Positions 20,745 through 32,826 of a DNA stretch of 64,000 nt are shown in pieces. The stretch spans positions 124,001 through 188,000 of the forward strand of contig NW_026251392.1 in assembly GCF_025118155.1 (NCBI RefSeq). Reading direction: 5' to 3'. The stretch comes from Cokeromyces recurvatus (Eukaryota; Mucoromycota; Mucoromycetes; Mucorales; Mucoraceae). Position numbers and translations under genes: made by a program. A model generated the notes under the pieces. The model made no database searches. It had not been told where the DNA came from and saw only the letters and a list, made by a program, of their open reading frames with translations. Numbering within the stretch: position 1 is the first letter of the stretch; every line of letters starts with the position of its first letter.

Positions 20745-22200
20745 ATGTCAGAAGAAGCAAAACCCCATAAAGATGTTTGGTTTCATATAAAGCATTGGAA
20801 AATTATCCTTCCTATTGCTTATGTTACATCACTTTTATGTAAGCTCTCTCACTTATTATCTTTTAAACATGTATATCTTTAATAATCCCTTAAAATAGAC
20901 ATGATTATTTCTCTATCAGGAGTATTTTACCAAGTGGAAGATTACAACATGGAAAATTGCGTTAAAATTGAAGGTAAAAAAAAAAGAAAGAAAGAAAGAA
21001 AAGAAAAGAAAAGAAAAAGAGCAATAATAATTTGTTATATCAAATTCATCGTCATGTATATAACTCATACTTTCTTTTCTTTTATTTTTTCTTTTTTTTA
21101 GGACCTTCTGAATTTACACAATGTGAAGATTTTGTTTTAAGTAAAGAGGATGATGTTGCTTATGTTGGTTGTGATCCTATTCGAATAAAATATAATAAGG
21201 TTATGGGCATTAATCATTTGAGCTCTAATGAGCCTGTGATTCAAGGTGCCATTTGGAAAGTAAACTATACTGAGGTAATCATATAAGGTTTTATCCTCTA
21301 GTAGGTGGTGACAAATCCATGCTAAAAAATATCCCATTTTTTTTTTAGACGCCAGCCAATATTGAGAAATTTAAACTTGTTGGCCCTGAAAATGTACTCG
21401 CAGATTTTCATCCATTAGGTATGGCACTTGACGTTCATCCAGTCACTGGTGAAAAGACGCTATTTATTATGAACTTGGCACATCATGCACCATCCAGTAT
21501 TGAACTCTTTAGTCTTAATGGCGATACTCTTGTTCACAAACATACAATTCAACATCCCAAAATCTATTCACCAAACTCACTTCATATCTTGAATGATATT
21601 CAATATCGATCACCTCTAGACGGCACTCCTTCCTTCTTTTTCTCTAATGACCATTATTTCAGTAACAAGAATTTTATAAGTATCTTGCTAAAGAAGATTG
21701 AAAATTATATCTTGTATTTCAGTAATGTTGGAATTTATAATGCGCGTACAGGACAAGTTGAAAAGGGTGTGAATGGTCTATTGTTTGCTAATGGGTTAGC
21801 AGGCACAGATGATATCTTATTTGTTTCAGAGACCCACAAAAGAATGATAAGACAATACAAGATTGTTAAAAAGAAGGGTCGTATTGAATTGGATTATGTC
21901 TCAAAGACTAAATTTAAAATGGCTGTTGATAATTTACATTATGAAAAGACTAAGGGTTGGGTTATTGTAGCAGGCCATCCTAAACCTTTAAAATTTATAA
22001 AGTATATTCTTCGTTATCAACACCAGAAGCCCCCCTCACAGGTGGCCGTCTGGGATGTTAATTCAGGTAAAACAAGCTTGATAATACAAGATGATGGTGC
22101 TTTGTTTGGTTCTTCAACCACTGCCGCCTTTGACTTGAAAAATTCAAAGCTCATTGTCTCTGGCCTTTATGAAGATGGCTTATTAGTCTGTGATGTTTGA
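20745..22200 (+). CDS. Paraoxonase/arylesterase-family beta-propeller protein
   Basis: Four exons in phase: 20745-20838, 20923-20973, 21102-21274 and 21349-22200, 389 residues. An N-terminal hydrophobic helix (WKIILPIAYVTSLL, residues about 17-30) is probably a membrane anchor. The rest is a six-bladed propeller of the PON family: CEDFVLSKED supplies the Glu-Asp calcium ligands, FHPLGMALDVHP the first His, SPNSLHIL and FFFSNDHYF the Asn-bearing blades, LFANGLAGTDD the next Asn, and MAVDNLHYE the Asp-Asn pair. Members hydrolyse lactones and aryl esters with calcium; the fungal substrate is unknown. Exon 2 uses the acceptor at GGAG (not the earlier CAG) because only this keeps the frame. One odd point is the lysine-rich insertion after FSNKNFISILL. 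Confidence 0.85.
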
Positions 22201-22492
22201 AGAGTAAATTATTATCCCTACTCCATATTCTCTATAATACATTAATAAATACTCAAATGAAATAAAACAAGACTGATTTAAAAGGAAAAAGGGAAAAGAT
22301 AAAAAAAAACCTATTTGAAATATGTAGTTGTAACTTCTATTTATTACTTTCAATACAAATACAATTCCCAACAAAAGTTTCTTTTTTTATGTATATAGAA
22401 TTATATACATGTATCATAAGTATATACACATATAAACCCTCAATTTTACACTATTATAATTATAAATTAAAACCAAAGAACTATAAATAAAA

Positions 22493-23418
<926 letters not shown>

Positions 23419-23550
23419 TTTGTTTTGTTATTCTTTAATTTTTTTGTCAAAAAAAAAAAAAGAAAAAGAAGGATAAAGAAAAAAAAAATTATCTTAAGAA
23501 ACAGAATATCGGAGATTGAAAACTTTTTTTGGCTCGCTGCTGCGAATGGC

Positions 23551-23557
23551 TGAGTCA
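23551..23557. promoter_or_regulatory. TGAGTCA (AP-1/GCN4-type) site upstream of UBC4
   Basis: Perfect 7-bp consensus in a locally GC-richer stretch 133 bp upstream of the UBC4 start codon. A bZIP binding role is inferred from the consensus only. Confidence 0.35.
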
Positions 23558-23579
23558 TGGAAGAAGAAAGTAAAGTCAG

Positions 23580-24740
23580 TTTCCGGTGGTTATAATAACA
23601 GCAATAGGTTTTTTTTTTAGTTAATTAATGCAAACAGAAACATTATTTAACAGTTCATATTATGAAGTACCGAAGAAAATAAAAATGCATGATGTAAATT
23701 GATGAGCAAATGAATAGGTTGCGTAATGTAAAATGACACGATAAAACTATGAAATCATTCATATTATGTATTCCTCATATATGATGATATGAGTCCTCTT
23801 TATACAGGTTTTCTCGAAGATTTAATAATGTTTCAAACATACAGTGTAAGCCCTCTATTTTATTTACGAATGAAAATACTAAATAAGAAATGTCTTCATA
23901 TCTATTTTACAAGTCAGCGAGATTTTTTTTTTTTTGGAATAAAAAAAAATTTTTTTATTGGAGAAATATCTGTTTGATCTTATGCGGTGAAATCAAGGGG
24001 TGAGGACAGAGGAAAAGTATCTCCATGTTTAATTAGAGAATTGAATAGATATTCTAGTAGAATTATATGGGATGTGTAAATGTGAAAATAAGAAAAGTAG
24101 AATTTTTTAACCTAGAGGGACATTTAGAAAGGCTACTTACTATTGATAACGTCAAAGTAAGTTTTTTTAGTAACTGTTATAAGTTTAGGTAGAAATAGAT
24201 GACTGAAACAGTAATTATACAAGCATTGATATTTATAGTGATAATACTCAAAGGTAGAAAAGAGAACACAAGTATTTATTATATCTATATTCATCTTTAT
24301 GAATTCTAATCTTTAATGTTAATAAAGAAGAGTGAATGAAACATATATAGACTCAGAACTCAATAGTAAATATGTATAAAAATGTAGAGATTCAGATTTG
24401 TATTTTGCTGATAGAATATGTTAATGAATGATTGATAATGACTTGAATGAGTTAGAAAGGCTTTTTTTTTTTTCCTTTTTCTTTTTTGCGTACACAAGCT
24501 AACGTTTAATTACATGTATTAAGATTTGTATTTGCCATTGCAGTAACTTATCCAATTGTTAATTAATACCAATAGTATAGTTACCTCAACAAACGCTACA
24601 TTCTCAGGAACGAACGATCAATGACAATTGTACTTGATTTGAGTGATAGTTTAATAAAAAAAATCTTACAGTTATAGAAACTCTCCCGGATAAGATATTA
24701 TAGTTATGCTGAGTACCATTTATAGTGATCAGTTATCACC

Positions 24741-24776
<36 letters not shown>

Positions 24777-25014
24777 CTTTGTTTTCCTTCTATTCTTGGT
24801 TATAAGCCTTATTATACATTAAACATTTTATTTATTCTTTATGAAAATAAATTACACACACAAACATAGATTTATTTAACGTTAATAATTAAATAAAATC
24901 CTATAAAGAACTTTAAAACTGTCGAGCATATCGCTAATCTTTCAAAAGTCAAGCTAAGACAGCGTGTATCTTTATTATCTTGCATTTTCATTTCTAAACA
25001 ACCAATCAATATTG

Positions 25015-25054
<40 letters not shown>

Positions 25055-25540
25055 TGATTCTCAGGAACGTCAAAATAGTTTTATTTTTTAAAATTATGTA
25101 ATTAGTATATAGTCAGTTTAGTGTGTAAAAGACTAATCGTTTTATTGAGTCTTTTTTTGTTTATAGAAAAAAAGTAACCGGATAAAAATAATAGCTCTTT
25201 TTTTTTTGTTTGAAAAACTATCCAAGAGATCAAGTAATTAGGTGCTATAGTATATTATTCTCTGATCAATAATTCTCCTGTTTATGAGTAGATGATGTTG
25301 CAACCATGCATTTAATAGAGAGAAATTAAATACACTTATTTGCCGTCCTATTCAGCACTCTTTGGAAAAGTGCTAAGATAGGGCTATAACATAATTATTT
25401 AATGATGAACTACTAATGCATAATGAAAAAATTTAGGAAAATACGATTAGAGCAGCTCTTTAGGTCAAACTGAGAGATTCCAAAGGTTGTGTTCATCATT
25501 CAATATTATTTTTTAAACACTGTCATAATCTTTACTATTA
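23580..25540. other. Long intergenic region, no gene seen
   Basis: About 2 kb of AT-rich sequence with no convincing coding pattern on either strand. It holds a CT/CTTT microsatellite (about 24740-24780) and a run of about 33 A (25019-25052). Confidence 0.5.
24738..24780. repeat. CT and CTTT microsatellite
   Basis: CT repeats pass into CTTT repeats. Confidence 0.85.
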
Positions 25541-25804
25541 GTTAAGTCCGGTCCGCGGCATTTTTTTGTAGGGTGCGATTAGTGATGATGACAGTCGCCC
25601 GCACTGACTTTCCCCCCCCCACTTTTCATCCTTAATTATTGCTGCTGCTGTAACAGAGGGAGTGTGTAAACAAAAAGTTCGGAATCACCAAGTTGTCCAC
25701 TTCCCTCTCTTAACTTAAAAGGTAAATCTATCACATCCTATAATAGTCAGTTAATCAAAGCAAACTAAAATCCATCCTTTTGTTATTTATTTATTTTTTA
25801 GATA
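25541..25804 (+). promoter_or_regulatory. RPS16 promoter and 5' UTR with a probable leader intron
   Basis: A GC-richer block (25545-25620, with GGTCCGCGG and GTCGCCCGC) stands out from the AT-rich surroundings. A donor AAAAG|GTAAAT near 25721 and the acceptor TTTTTAG at 25801, three bases before the ATG, suggest an intron in the 5' UTR, common in fungal ribosomal protein genes. Confidence 0.5.
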
Positions 25805-26716
25805 ATGGAAGCTGTCCAAACTTTCGGTCGCAAGGTTAGTTTAATAAATAAAACAGGAATGTGGATTGTGGATTGTGGATTGTGAATTGTGGATTGTGGA
25901 TTATGAAATGTTGAATGTGGATTGTCAAATCAAAAATGATGAGAATTAGTAACTGGCATACAGACGATTTGATTAAAGAATTATATAAATTATAACCTGG
26001 ATGTATACATGTAGATTTAAGTTGAGAGATGTTAAAACTAGTTTAATTGAGGATGAAAATTATGGATAATTGTTGAAATTGTAGATGGATGATCTAATGA
26101 ATTATGCAGAAATATTTATGTTATTATTTGATTGTGTTTAATAGAATAAAGAGACAAAACTTAAATCAAAAATTAGGAAATCGAATTACACATTCTTATA
26201 TAAGTGAATTAAGTCAGTCAGAATACATAAATCAATACATTACTACATTTACAAATCTGCATTCCAGCATTCCTTTTTTTTTTGAAACGCAGAGTATTTA
26301 TATTAATATATCTTCTACAATAGAAAACTGCTACTGCTGTTGCCCACTGTAAGCGTGGTCGTGGTCTTATCCGTATTAACGGCTCTCCTCTCGAACTTCT
26401 CGAACCTGAGATCCTCAAATTCAAGGTCTATGAAGTTATCCTTCTTTTGGGTGAAGAGCGTTTCTCTAATGTTGACATCAGAATTCGTGTAAACGGTGGT
26501 GGTCACACCTCTCAAGTTTATGCTATTCGTCAAGCTCTTGCTAAGGCTATTGTTGCTTTCTATCAAAAGTTTGTTGATGAGGCTGCTAAGAAGGAAATTA
26601 AGGAAATCCTTGTTCAATATGATCGTACTTTACTTGTTGCTGATCCTCGTCGTTGTGAACCCAAGAAGTTTGGCGGTCCAGGTGCTCGTGCCCGTTACCA
26701 AAAGTCTTACCGTTAA
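25805..26716 (+). CDS. RPS16: 40S ribosomal protein uS9 (S16)
   Basis: Exon 1 (25805-25834) encodes [10 protein letters not shown]; after a 489-bp intron, exon 2 (26324-26716) continues [14 protein letters not shown] to the C-terminal [21 protein letters not shown], given here as [11 protein letters not shown] then [10 protein letters not shown]. Total 140 residues, the normal length. The extreme C-terminal Arg reaches the P-site tRNA in the small subunit (family knowledge). Codon use is biased to C- and T-ending codons compared with neighbours, as expected for a highly expressed gene. The intron is several times longer than others in the window and holds a heptamer repeat (25860-25925). Identification is certain. 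Confidence 0.98.
25858..25925. repeat. Heptamer (GTGGATT) repeat in RPS16 intron
   Basis: Seven or eight near-perfect GTGGATT units in tandem. Confidence 0.85.
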
Positions 26717-26956
26717 AAGGAAAGCATTTTTGCATTTGTTTTGTTTGTTGGTTTTTTTTTATTATTATTATGAAGAAATATATATATGGTGTTTGCATAT
26801 AATTTATTGAAAATAATAATAATAATTTTTGATGATATATATTTCGGGGTAAAAACTGATGTGATTCATCATGAAAAAAGACATCAATTTTTATAAATAT
26901 ATTTTTTTTTTCTATTTTTTTTTTTTTTTTCTTTTTACCATTATTCATTATTAAAT

Positions 26957-28125
26957 ATGGCTACTATTCGTATTGGTTATGGTAATAAGAAAATAACTTT
27001 AATATGAATGTCTTGAACGAGCTTTCTTTTTTTTTTAGTTCCTGAACACTTTTCAACACCTTTATATATTGCACGAGATAAAGGCTATTTTAAAGATGAG
27101 GGTGTAAATGTTGAACTTGTTTTATGTCCAGGTACATAAATAAATAATAATATTTGTTTTTTTTTTTTTTTTTATAATAATACCCTATTTATGAATGAAT
27201 TATTCTTACTAGGTGGTACTGGTGAGGTAGAATAAAATACATTTATTTTTAATAAACCCATATCTTATATTCTCTCGTTTATTATTATTATTTAGATGAC
27301 GTCTAAACTTCAAGACAAATCTTTAGATTTAGCTATTGCTTTGACTGAAGGACTTGTTGCAGGTATTAGTAAAGGACAAGACTGGTATAAAATTATAGGA
27401 ACTTTTGTTGATGCACCACTTTGTAAGTCAATAGAGGATAGAAGTTATTACTATAATTATCCTAATTTTTTTATTATATATATATATATATACCTGAAGG
27501 TTGGGCATTATCAACAGGTAAAAATGCTCGTTACACATCTATTGACTCACTTAATAAAACGAATGTGGCTATTTCACGTTATGGGTCTGGATCTCATATT
27601 ATGGCTTTTGTTCTTGCTGACCAACAAGACTGGCAAGAACAGCCCTTTGAATTTACAGTCTTGAACAACTTCAAGGCAATGCGAGATGCTGTAAATGATG
27701 GAACGAGTGATTTCTTTATGTGGGAGAGATTTACAACAAAACCCTATCATGACTCAGGCGAAGTTAAGAAGATTGGAAGTATTACGCCCGATTGGCCAGC
27801 CTTTATGTTTGCTGCACATACAGACATATTGAGAGATAACGTAGAGGTATTTCAGAAAGTTTTAAAGGCTATCAACCATGCTACTAGAGAGTTTGTAGAA
27901 CAACAAGATGAATCAGTAAAACTGATTATGAAAATGCTAAAGTATCCTGAAGAGGATGTACGAGAATGGTTCAAGACAGTGCATTATGCGACTGATCATA
28001 AGCAAGTATCTCGTCAAGCATTAGAGATTACATTAAAGACTTTATTAAAGGCAGATGTTGTGAAGGAACCAGTAAAGAATATTGAAGATTTAATTGATCC
28101 TCAAGTAGCTGAATTAATTGATTAA
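26957..28125 (+). CDS. Ca3427/NMT1-like periplasmic-binding-fold protein
   Basis: Five exons in phase: 26957-26981, 27039-27131, 27213-27226 (14 bp), 27296-27422 and 27500-28125, 294 residues. The start VPEHFSTPLYIARDKGYFKDEG and the GGTGEMTSKLQ segment are typical of the type-2 periplasmic-binding fold that includes thiamine-precursor (NMT1/THI5) and sulfonate-binding proteins. Later features (DWYKIIGTFVDAPL, AISRYGSGSHIMAF, DGTSDFFMWERF) resemble the fungal Ca3427 group. There is no signal peptide, so it is probably cytosolic. The Cys-rich iron-binding motif of true THI5 HMP synthases is not seen, so pyrimidine synthesis is unlikely. The ligand is unknown. Confidence 0.75.
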
Positions 28126-28328
28126 ATAGATATTTTGAGATAATAAAATTAAATAAATGCATAATATTAGAAAATATAATAATATTCGAGTCCATCAGTC
28201 TAAACTTGGATTTTATTTTAAAAAAGACGGAAATATATTTACACATAAGAAGTGAAAAAGAGGAGGAGAAAGTTTAAGCTACTTTTTTCCTCTCTCTCTC
28301 TCTCTTCACATAAATATATTTAACCAAA

Positions 28329-28972
28329 ATGACAATAGAAAATAGTGAACAAGAATTATTTGATAGTAAAAAATATATTTCTTCAAAAATTCAATCTTCT
28401 TTACCTTTATCTTATTTAATTCGACCTTTAAAACGTAATGACTATCAGCATGGATACATACAGCTTTTATCTCAATTATCTAAAGTTGGGAATATTACAG
28501 CTGAACAATACAAAAGTATACATACATATCATATATAAGACCATCCTCCCTTTTTTATTTATTTATATTATATTAGAACGATTTGATTTTTTAAAGCAAA
28601 AGCAATCATCTTTTATCGTAGTGGTTGAAAATCAGAATGTTATTGTAGCCTGTGCAACTCTATTAATTGAATATAAGTTTTTACATGAATGTAGTAATGT
28701 AGGCCATATCGAAGATGTTGTAGTTGATAAATCAGAAAGAGGAAATAGACTCGGTAAACGGTAAATACATCATTTTATTTAACTTTATTTTATTATGTTA
28801 TCACAAGAGACTTGACTTGTTTATTATTATTAGACTTATTGACCAACTTCATTATATTGCTCAACAAACAAACTGTTATAAAACAATACTTAATTGTAGC
28901 AGAGAAAAAATCTTATTTTATGAGAAATGTCAATTAAAAGAAACAGATGTTCAAATGACTCGATATTTTTAA
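28329..28972 (+). CDS. GNA1: Glucosamine-6-phosphate N-acetyltransferase
   Basis: Three exons in phase (28329-28515, 28577-28760, 28834-28972), 169 residues, the usual length. It is a GNAT enzyme making N-acetylglucosamine-6-phosphate on the route to UDP-GlcNAc and chitin. Diagnostic segments are YLIRPLKRNDY, LSKVGNITAEQYK, the acetyl-CoA-binding GHIEDVVVDKSERGNRLGKRL (motif A; shown as GHIEDVVV...RGNRLGKRL) and CYKTILNCSREKILFYEKC. The Gly of the usual QGxGLG loop is partly replaced (RGNRLGKR), an uncommon variant. It lies about 9 kb from the glucan synthase gene, but shared regulation is not shown. Confidence 0.93.
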
Positions 28973-29806
28973 ATAAAACAAACTGTTTTTTGTGTTTTTT
29001 TTTTTTTTGTGATATATGATAATATAAGTCTTCATTAAAATACATATATGTCTCTGATAATAAGTTAAAAATAAGCGTTTGCTATATATGATATTTAATA
29101 TTCAACAATAATTGTTCATGACATTTAAGAAGAGTATTATAATAAATTCACTTCAGCTGCCTAATTCAGTCTATTTAATCCTTAAATTTTTAACTTTTAC
29201 ATAGCCAATTGATCAAAATGCTCATCATATATCTGTATATAATTTTTTTCACAGCTAAAATTAAAAATATGAATATTTGCATTATACAAATGGGGGGTTT
29301 TTTTTTTTCAGTCTGATATTCATGCTTAGAATCAAGTTTGACATAATTAATACCAATTTCATGATGCTTTATTATATAGATATTGAACTTTCTATCTTTT
29401 TTTTTTCTTAATACTTATATTGAGACAAAGGTATAGAGATGATAAACATATCTGATGTCAATAATTTAAGTATCTTGTTTGAAATAAAATAATCCAAATA
29501 TATCAATTCTAACCTTTTCTATTCATATTGGCAACTGTCCTTATTACCCATTTAATTACAATGAATAATTATTTGTATCATATACATAAACAAAGGAATA
29601 ATATTAAATAAAAGTATAATAAGATAAGGAAAAAAAAAACTGATAAACTCATTCGAGGAACGCATTATGAATAATGATCACACAGGAAGCAATAATGAAG
29701 TTTACTTAAAAAGGGAGAATAGTCTACACCGGACAGTCACGTGACTTTTCGGCAAAATTTTTACGTACTAAATATATATTTATTATAAATTTCAAAGTCA
29801 TCAAAA
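28973..29806. other. Intergenic, no gene seen
   Basis: AT-rich. The only notable item is the perfect palindrome GTCACGTGAC at 29736-29745, about 60 bp upstream of tRNA-Trp. Confidence 0.4.
29736..29745. promoter_or_regulatory. GTCACGTGAC palindrome
   Basis: Ten-base perfect palindrome with a CACGTG core, the binding site of bHLH (Cbf1-like) factors. Position is 61 bp upstream of the tRNA gene. Function is inference. Confidence 0.3.
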
Positions 29807-29879
29807 GGGGGGTTAGCTTAATTGGTAGAGCGTCAGATTCCAAATCTGAAGGTCAAGAGTTCAATTCTCTTACTCCTCA
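29807..29879 (+). tRNA. tRNA-Trp (CCA anticodon), intronless
   Basis: Cloverleaf drawn by hand: acceptor GGGGGGT pairs with ACTCCTC (two G-U pairs), D stem GCTT/GAGC, anticodon stem TCAGA/TCTGA around loop TTCCAAA (anticodon CCA), variable loop AGGTC, T arm AAGAG-TTCAATT-CTCTT, discriminator A. A T-rich Pol III terminator (TTTTT) follows directly. Confidence 0.95.
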
Positions 29880-30615
29880 TTTTTTCTTTTATTTTTTTTC
29901 GCGATTCAAAGCATGTATATAAATATTGTAATATGATAAGAAAAAAGAATAGCTTTTCTATCATCTCATTATATTTTATTGAACATTATTTAAAATAAGA
30001 ATAATAGAAATAATATTCAATATAATAGTATAGCATAAAATACGATGTATATTTTTTTTTAGCCTTGATGCTTCTACTCAATTTAAATATCATAGAAATC
30101 AATTCAAAAGAAGAGACTTTCAGCTTTAATAATTGAGACGCATTTGGTTTGTAATTTTAATTTATATATTACAAAATTTTTAGCCAAGCACTACTATAAA
30201 TATAACATAAAAAAGAACTCTGATATATCCGTATATACATATATATATATATGATAAAGAAGACCTCTTCTAGTAAATAAAGATAATGCTGCTACTATTA
30301 AATATATCAATTAAGACCATATAGCAAATTGACTTTACTATTCCTAGATTAGATATGACAGTATTTTTCAAAACAAATATCATTATAATAGCCTTATATA
30401 TAAAATAGTTGTTAATAATCATGCAGTAAATAAAGACGAAAGCTATGATTATATCATACTGATAAACAGACGGTAATAGTCTAAACTTTAGGCCTATGTA
30501 TTATTCTTAATTTTATACCTTTTATCTCATTAACATTATCAAATGTTCTTTTTTTTTTTTCAGTATCGTACATGAGTGACTTTTTATTATATATTACATA
30601 TACAAATTTTACAAA
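29880..30615. other. Intergenic, no gene seen
   Basis: Starts with the T-run terminator of the tRNA gene. The rest is AT-rich sequence with no coding pattern. Confidence 0.4.
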
Positions 30616-31396
30616 TTATCTTCTAGAACTAACAGGATTCCATTCACCAGGTGAAAACGTATCACCTTGCCCAGTTGGTTGTGTTGAGTTTGATGTTTGT
30701 TGTTCCTTTTTATCATTTGCTATATAAATAAAAAGTATAATTATTTATGCATTTTTTTTTAAATACATGTATTACCTTCTTCTTTTATTACCGATAATCG
30801 TTCTAACTCTTTACTCTCAATTTCATTTATTTTTTGTAATTCGAGTTTACGCTACCAGAAAAAAAAAAATTAAAATTCACTTAAAAATAAAAACCAACTT
30901 AACTTACCTGCTCTCTTTCCTGCTCTAAAGTCTTCACTCTTCCTTGAATAATAGCTCTCCTTCGCTCTTCTAAGACAAGTTCTTCTAGAGTAGGTGCTAT
31001 ATTTCGAGTATGTCGTAGCCATGATTGCCATTGAACTACAGGTATATATATATATATTTTTTTTTATGTTCATTGTCAACATAGATTCGATGAGGGGTCA
31101 TCAAGTCATTAAATACCTGGTAACTTATTTTGATGAAACACTGTCAAATCATTTTCTGTTCCATCAACCATTTGTACCCAACGCTTTGGCCTACCACCTA
31201 GATTATTTTATAATAATTTATAATTATGCCATGTAGATCAAATGTACCACACTGACTTACCTAATGGATTAGGACAATCCCAATATTCATTTCCTTGAAG
31301 ATCAAAGCCAATCAATGCATGCTTTTTCCAAGGAAAACGAGATACTTTATATAGATTAACAAGCTTTTTAAATAGTATTGTTGGCGGTTTTGACAT
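30616..31396 (-). CDS. Complex I assembly factor, NDUFAF2/B17.2-like
   Basis: Five exons on the minus strand from the ATG at 31396 to the TAA at 30616-30618. The protein begins MSKPPTILFKKLVNLYKVSR and carries the NDUFA12-family core: a GFDLQGNEYWD segment, GGRPKRWVQMVDG, then VQWQSWLRHTRNIAPTLEEL. The extension after the core is charged and helical (EERRRAIIQGRVKTLEQE), ending in a Gln/Thr/Ser-rich tail. That tail and the RxTRxxxPTxEE pattern point to the assembly factor NDUFAF2 rather than the subunit NDUFA12, which is encoded separately at 62.5 kb. It is expected to act in mitochondria during complex I assembly. The N-terminus is basic and could be a targeting sequence. Confidence 0.82.
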
Positions 31397-31399
31397 GCT

Positions 31400-31428
31400 A
31401 TAATAATAATAATAATAATAATAATTTT
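31400..31428. repeat. ATA/AAT microsatellite
   Basis: About eight AAT units just upstream of the NDUFAF2-like start codon. Confidence 0.8.
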
Positions 31429-31642
31429 AATAGTATGAGGAAGGAAGGGGATGAGGCAATCGTATTTGAATATGGGGTAGACAGCTGAGATTCAACTTTT
31501 TTTTTTTTTTATTTTCTTCAATAAAATATTTTAAATCAAATATGATGGAAGTTAAAGTATAAAACAAAATTAGTTACAGAATAACCAATTGGGTAAGTAA
31601 TATTAAAAAAAAATTGAATAGCAGAGAAAGGAGGGTTCTGTT

Positions 31643-31800
31643 GTGAGTCAAATGCTTTGTCTTATACAACAAGGTACAAATAAAGAACCAATATGGTGGA
31701 ATACTTGTGTTATCGAGAGGATAATTAATCCAGAAGGAACAATTAAAAATTTCAGGCTATTAAAGACTTATATAACTGGTTATGCATATTCAGGTAGAAT
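31643..31800 (+). other. Possible gene remnant (short open frame)
   Basis: The frame encodes CLIQQGTNKEPIWWNTCVIER and RLLKTYITGYAYSG before a possible splice donor (AGGTAGAAT) at about 31796. Its composition is protein-like, but no matching exon follows and I do not recognise it. Possibly a fragment of a decayed gene. Confidence 0.25.
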
Positions 31801-32054
31801 ATCGTATCTTTTCCAGCGAAAAAAAAAAAGAAAAAAAAAACAATTTTAACCAATGTTCTCAGTATTGAAATTATTTATGAAATAACCAGTAGAGTCTCCT
31901 GTGAAAAACATTAGCTTTATTCAAGCTATATCTTCTACAACCAGAGGATAATATCAAAAAATAATTAAGAGCTAGCAGCTGGAAACCATTTTTGGCAGGC
32001 TTAATGTTATATGTATATATATATATTTATACAAAGTGGTATCAACTTAATCAA

Positions 32055-32533
32055 TCCATTATATCTTCACTAAAGTGAGCAAAGACAAGTCCATAAGTGA
32101 CTTTTCTTGATTATGAATAAGTCAAACATTTCTACGTAAATTGTATACACAATGTTATGATAGTCTTCTTCAGCTAGTATATAAATTTATGGCTGGATAA
32201 AGCTCTATATACATAATAAGTCTGCCTATACTTTACTGTATTCATATAGTCACATTTCAAAGTTCATTTTTTCCGAAATTATCAAAGAAAATATACGCGC
32301 TCGGTTCATATAAATATGAATTGCTCAAGTGATTTTTATTGTTATTACTGCTATCGCTAAGTGTATTTTAAATGGATATTTACCTTATATCTTATCTAAT
32401 TACATCGATAATAGTTAAAGAAGACTATCATAACATTGTGTATACAATTTACGTAGAAATGTTTGACTTATTCATAATCAAGAAAAGTCACTTATGGACT
32501 TTTCTTTACTCACTTTAGTGAAGATATAATGGA
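32055..32533. mobile_element. Fold-back (long inverted repeat) element, ~480 bp
   Basis: Left arm about 32055-32172 and right arm about 32410-32533 are inverted copies of each other with only a few mismatches (for example AGTGAGCAAAGACAAG against AGTGAGTAAAGAAAAG). About 235 bp of AT-rich, apparently non-coding sequence separates them. Outer ends begin ATCCATTATATC. No target duplication is obvious. Consistent with a MITE-like or foldback element; superfamily unknown. Confidence 0.8.
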
Positions 32534-32826
32534 TACACTTTAACTAATTTAGTGTATTTTCTTCATTTGAATTTCTCAATTTGATATACTTTCTATGCGA
32601 ATAAAACCTACTCATTAAGCAAAATAATAATAATCATAATAAACAAATACAACCCATTTAAAGACCTTCTTTTAGCCAACTAATGTTAAGAGCATTACAT
32701 TAGAAAGAAAAATGTCTAAAAATCAAATAATATGTATATATTTCTTTTCTTTTTTTTTTCTTTATAATTTTAATTCCACATAATTAATTATAGCCTTTAT
32801 ATACATATATATTTGTATATATGAGA

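Noticed and set aside
23789..23977. 62-codon frame between UBC4 and RPS16
   Set aside because: Composition like the surrounding AT-rich spacer, ends in T and A tracts.
25835..26323. snoRNA in the long RPS16 intron
   Set aside because: An ATGATGA box-C-like sequence occurs, but no matching box D or closing stem was found.
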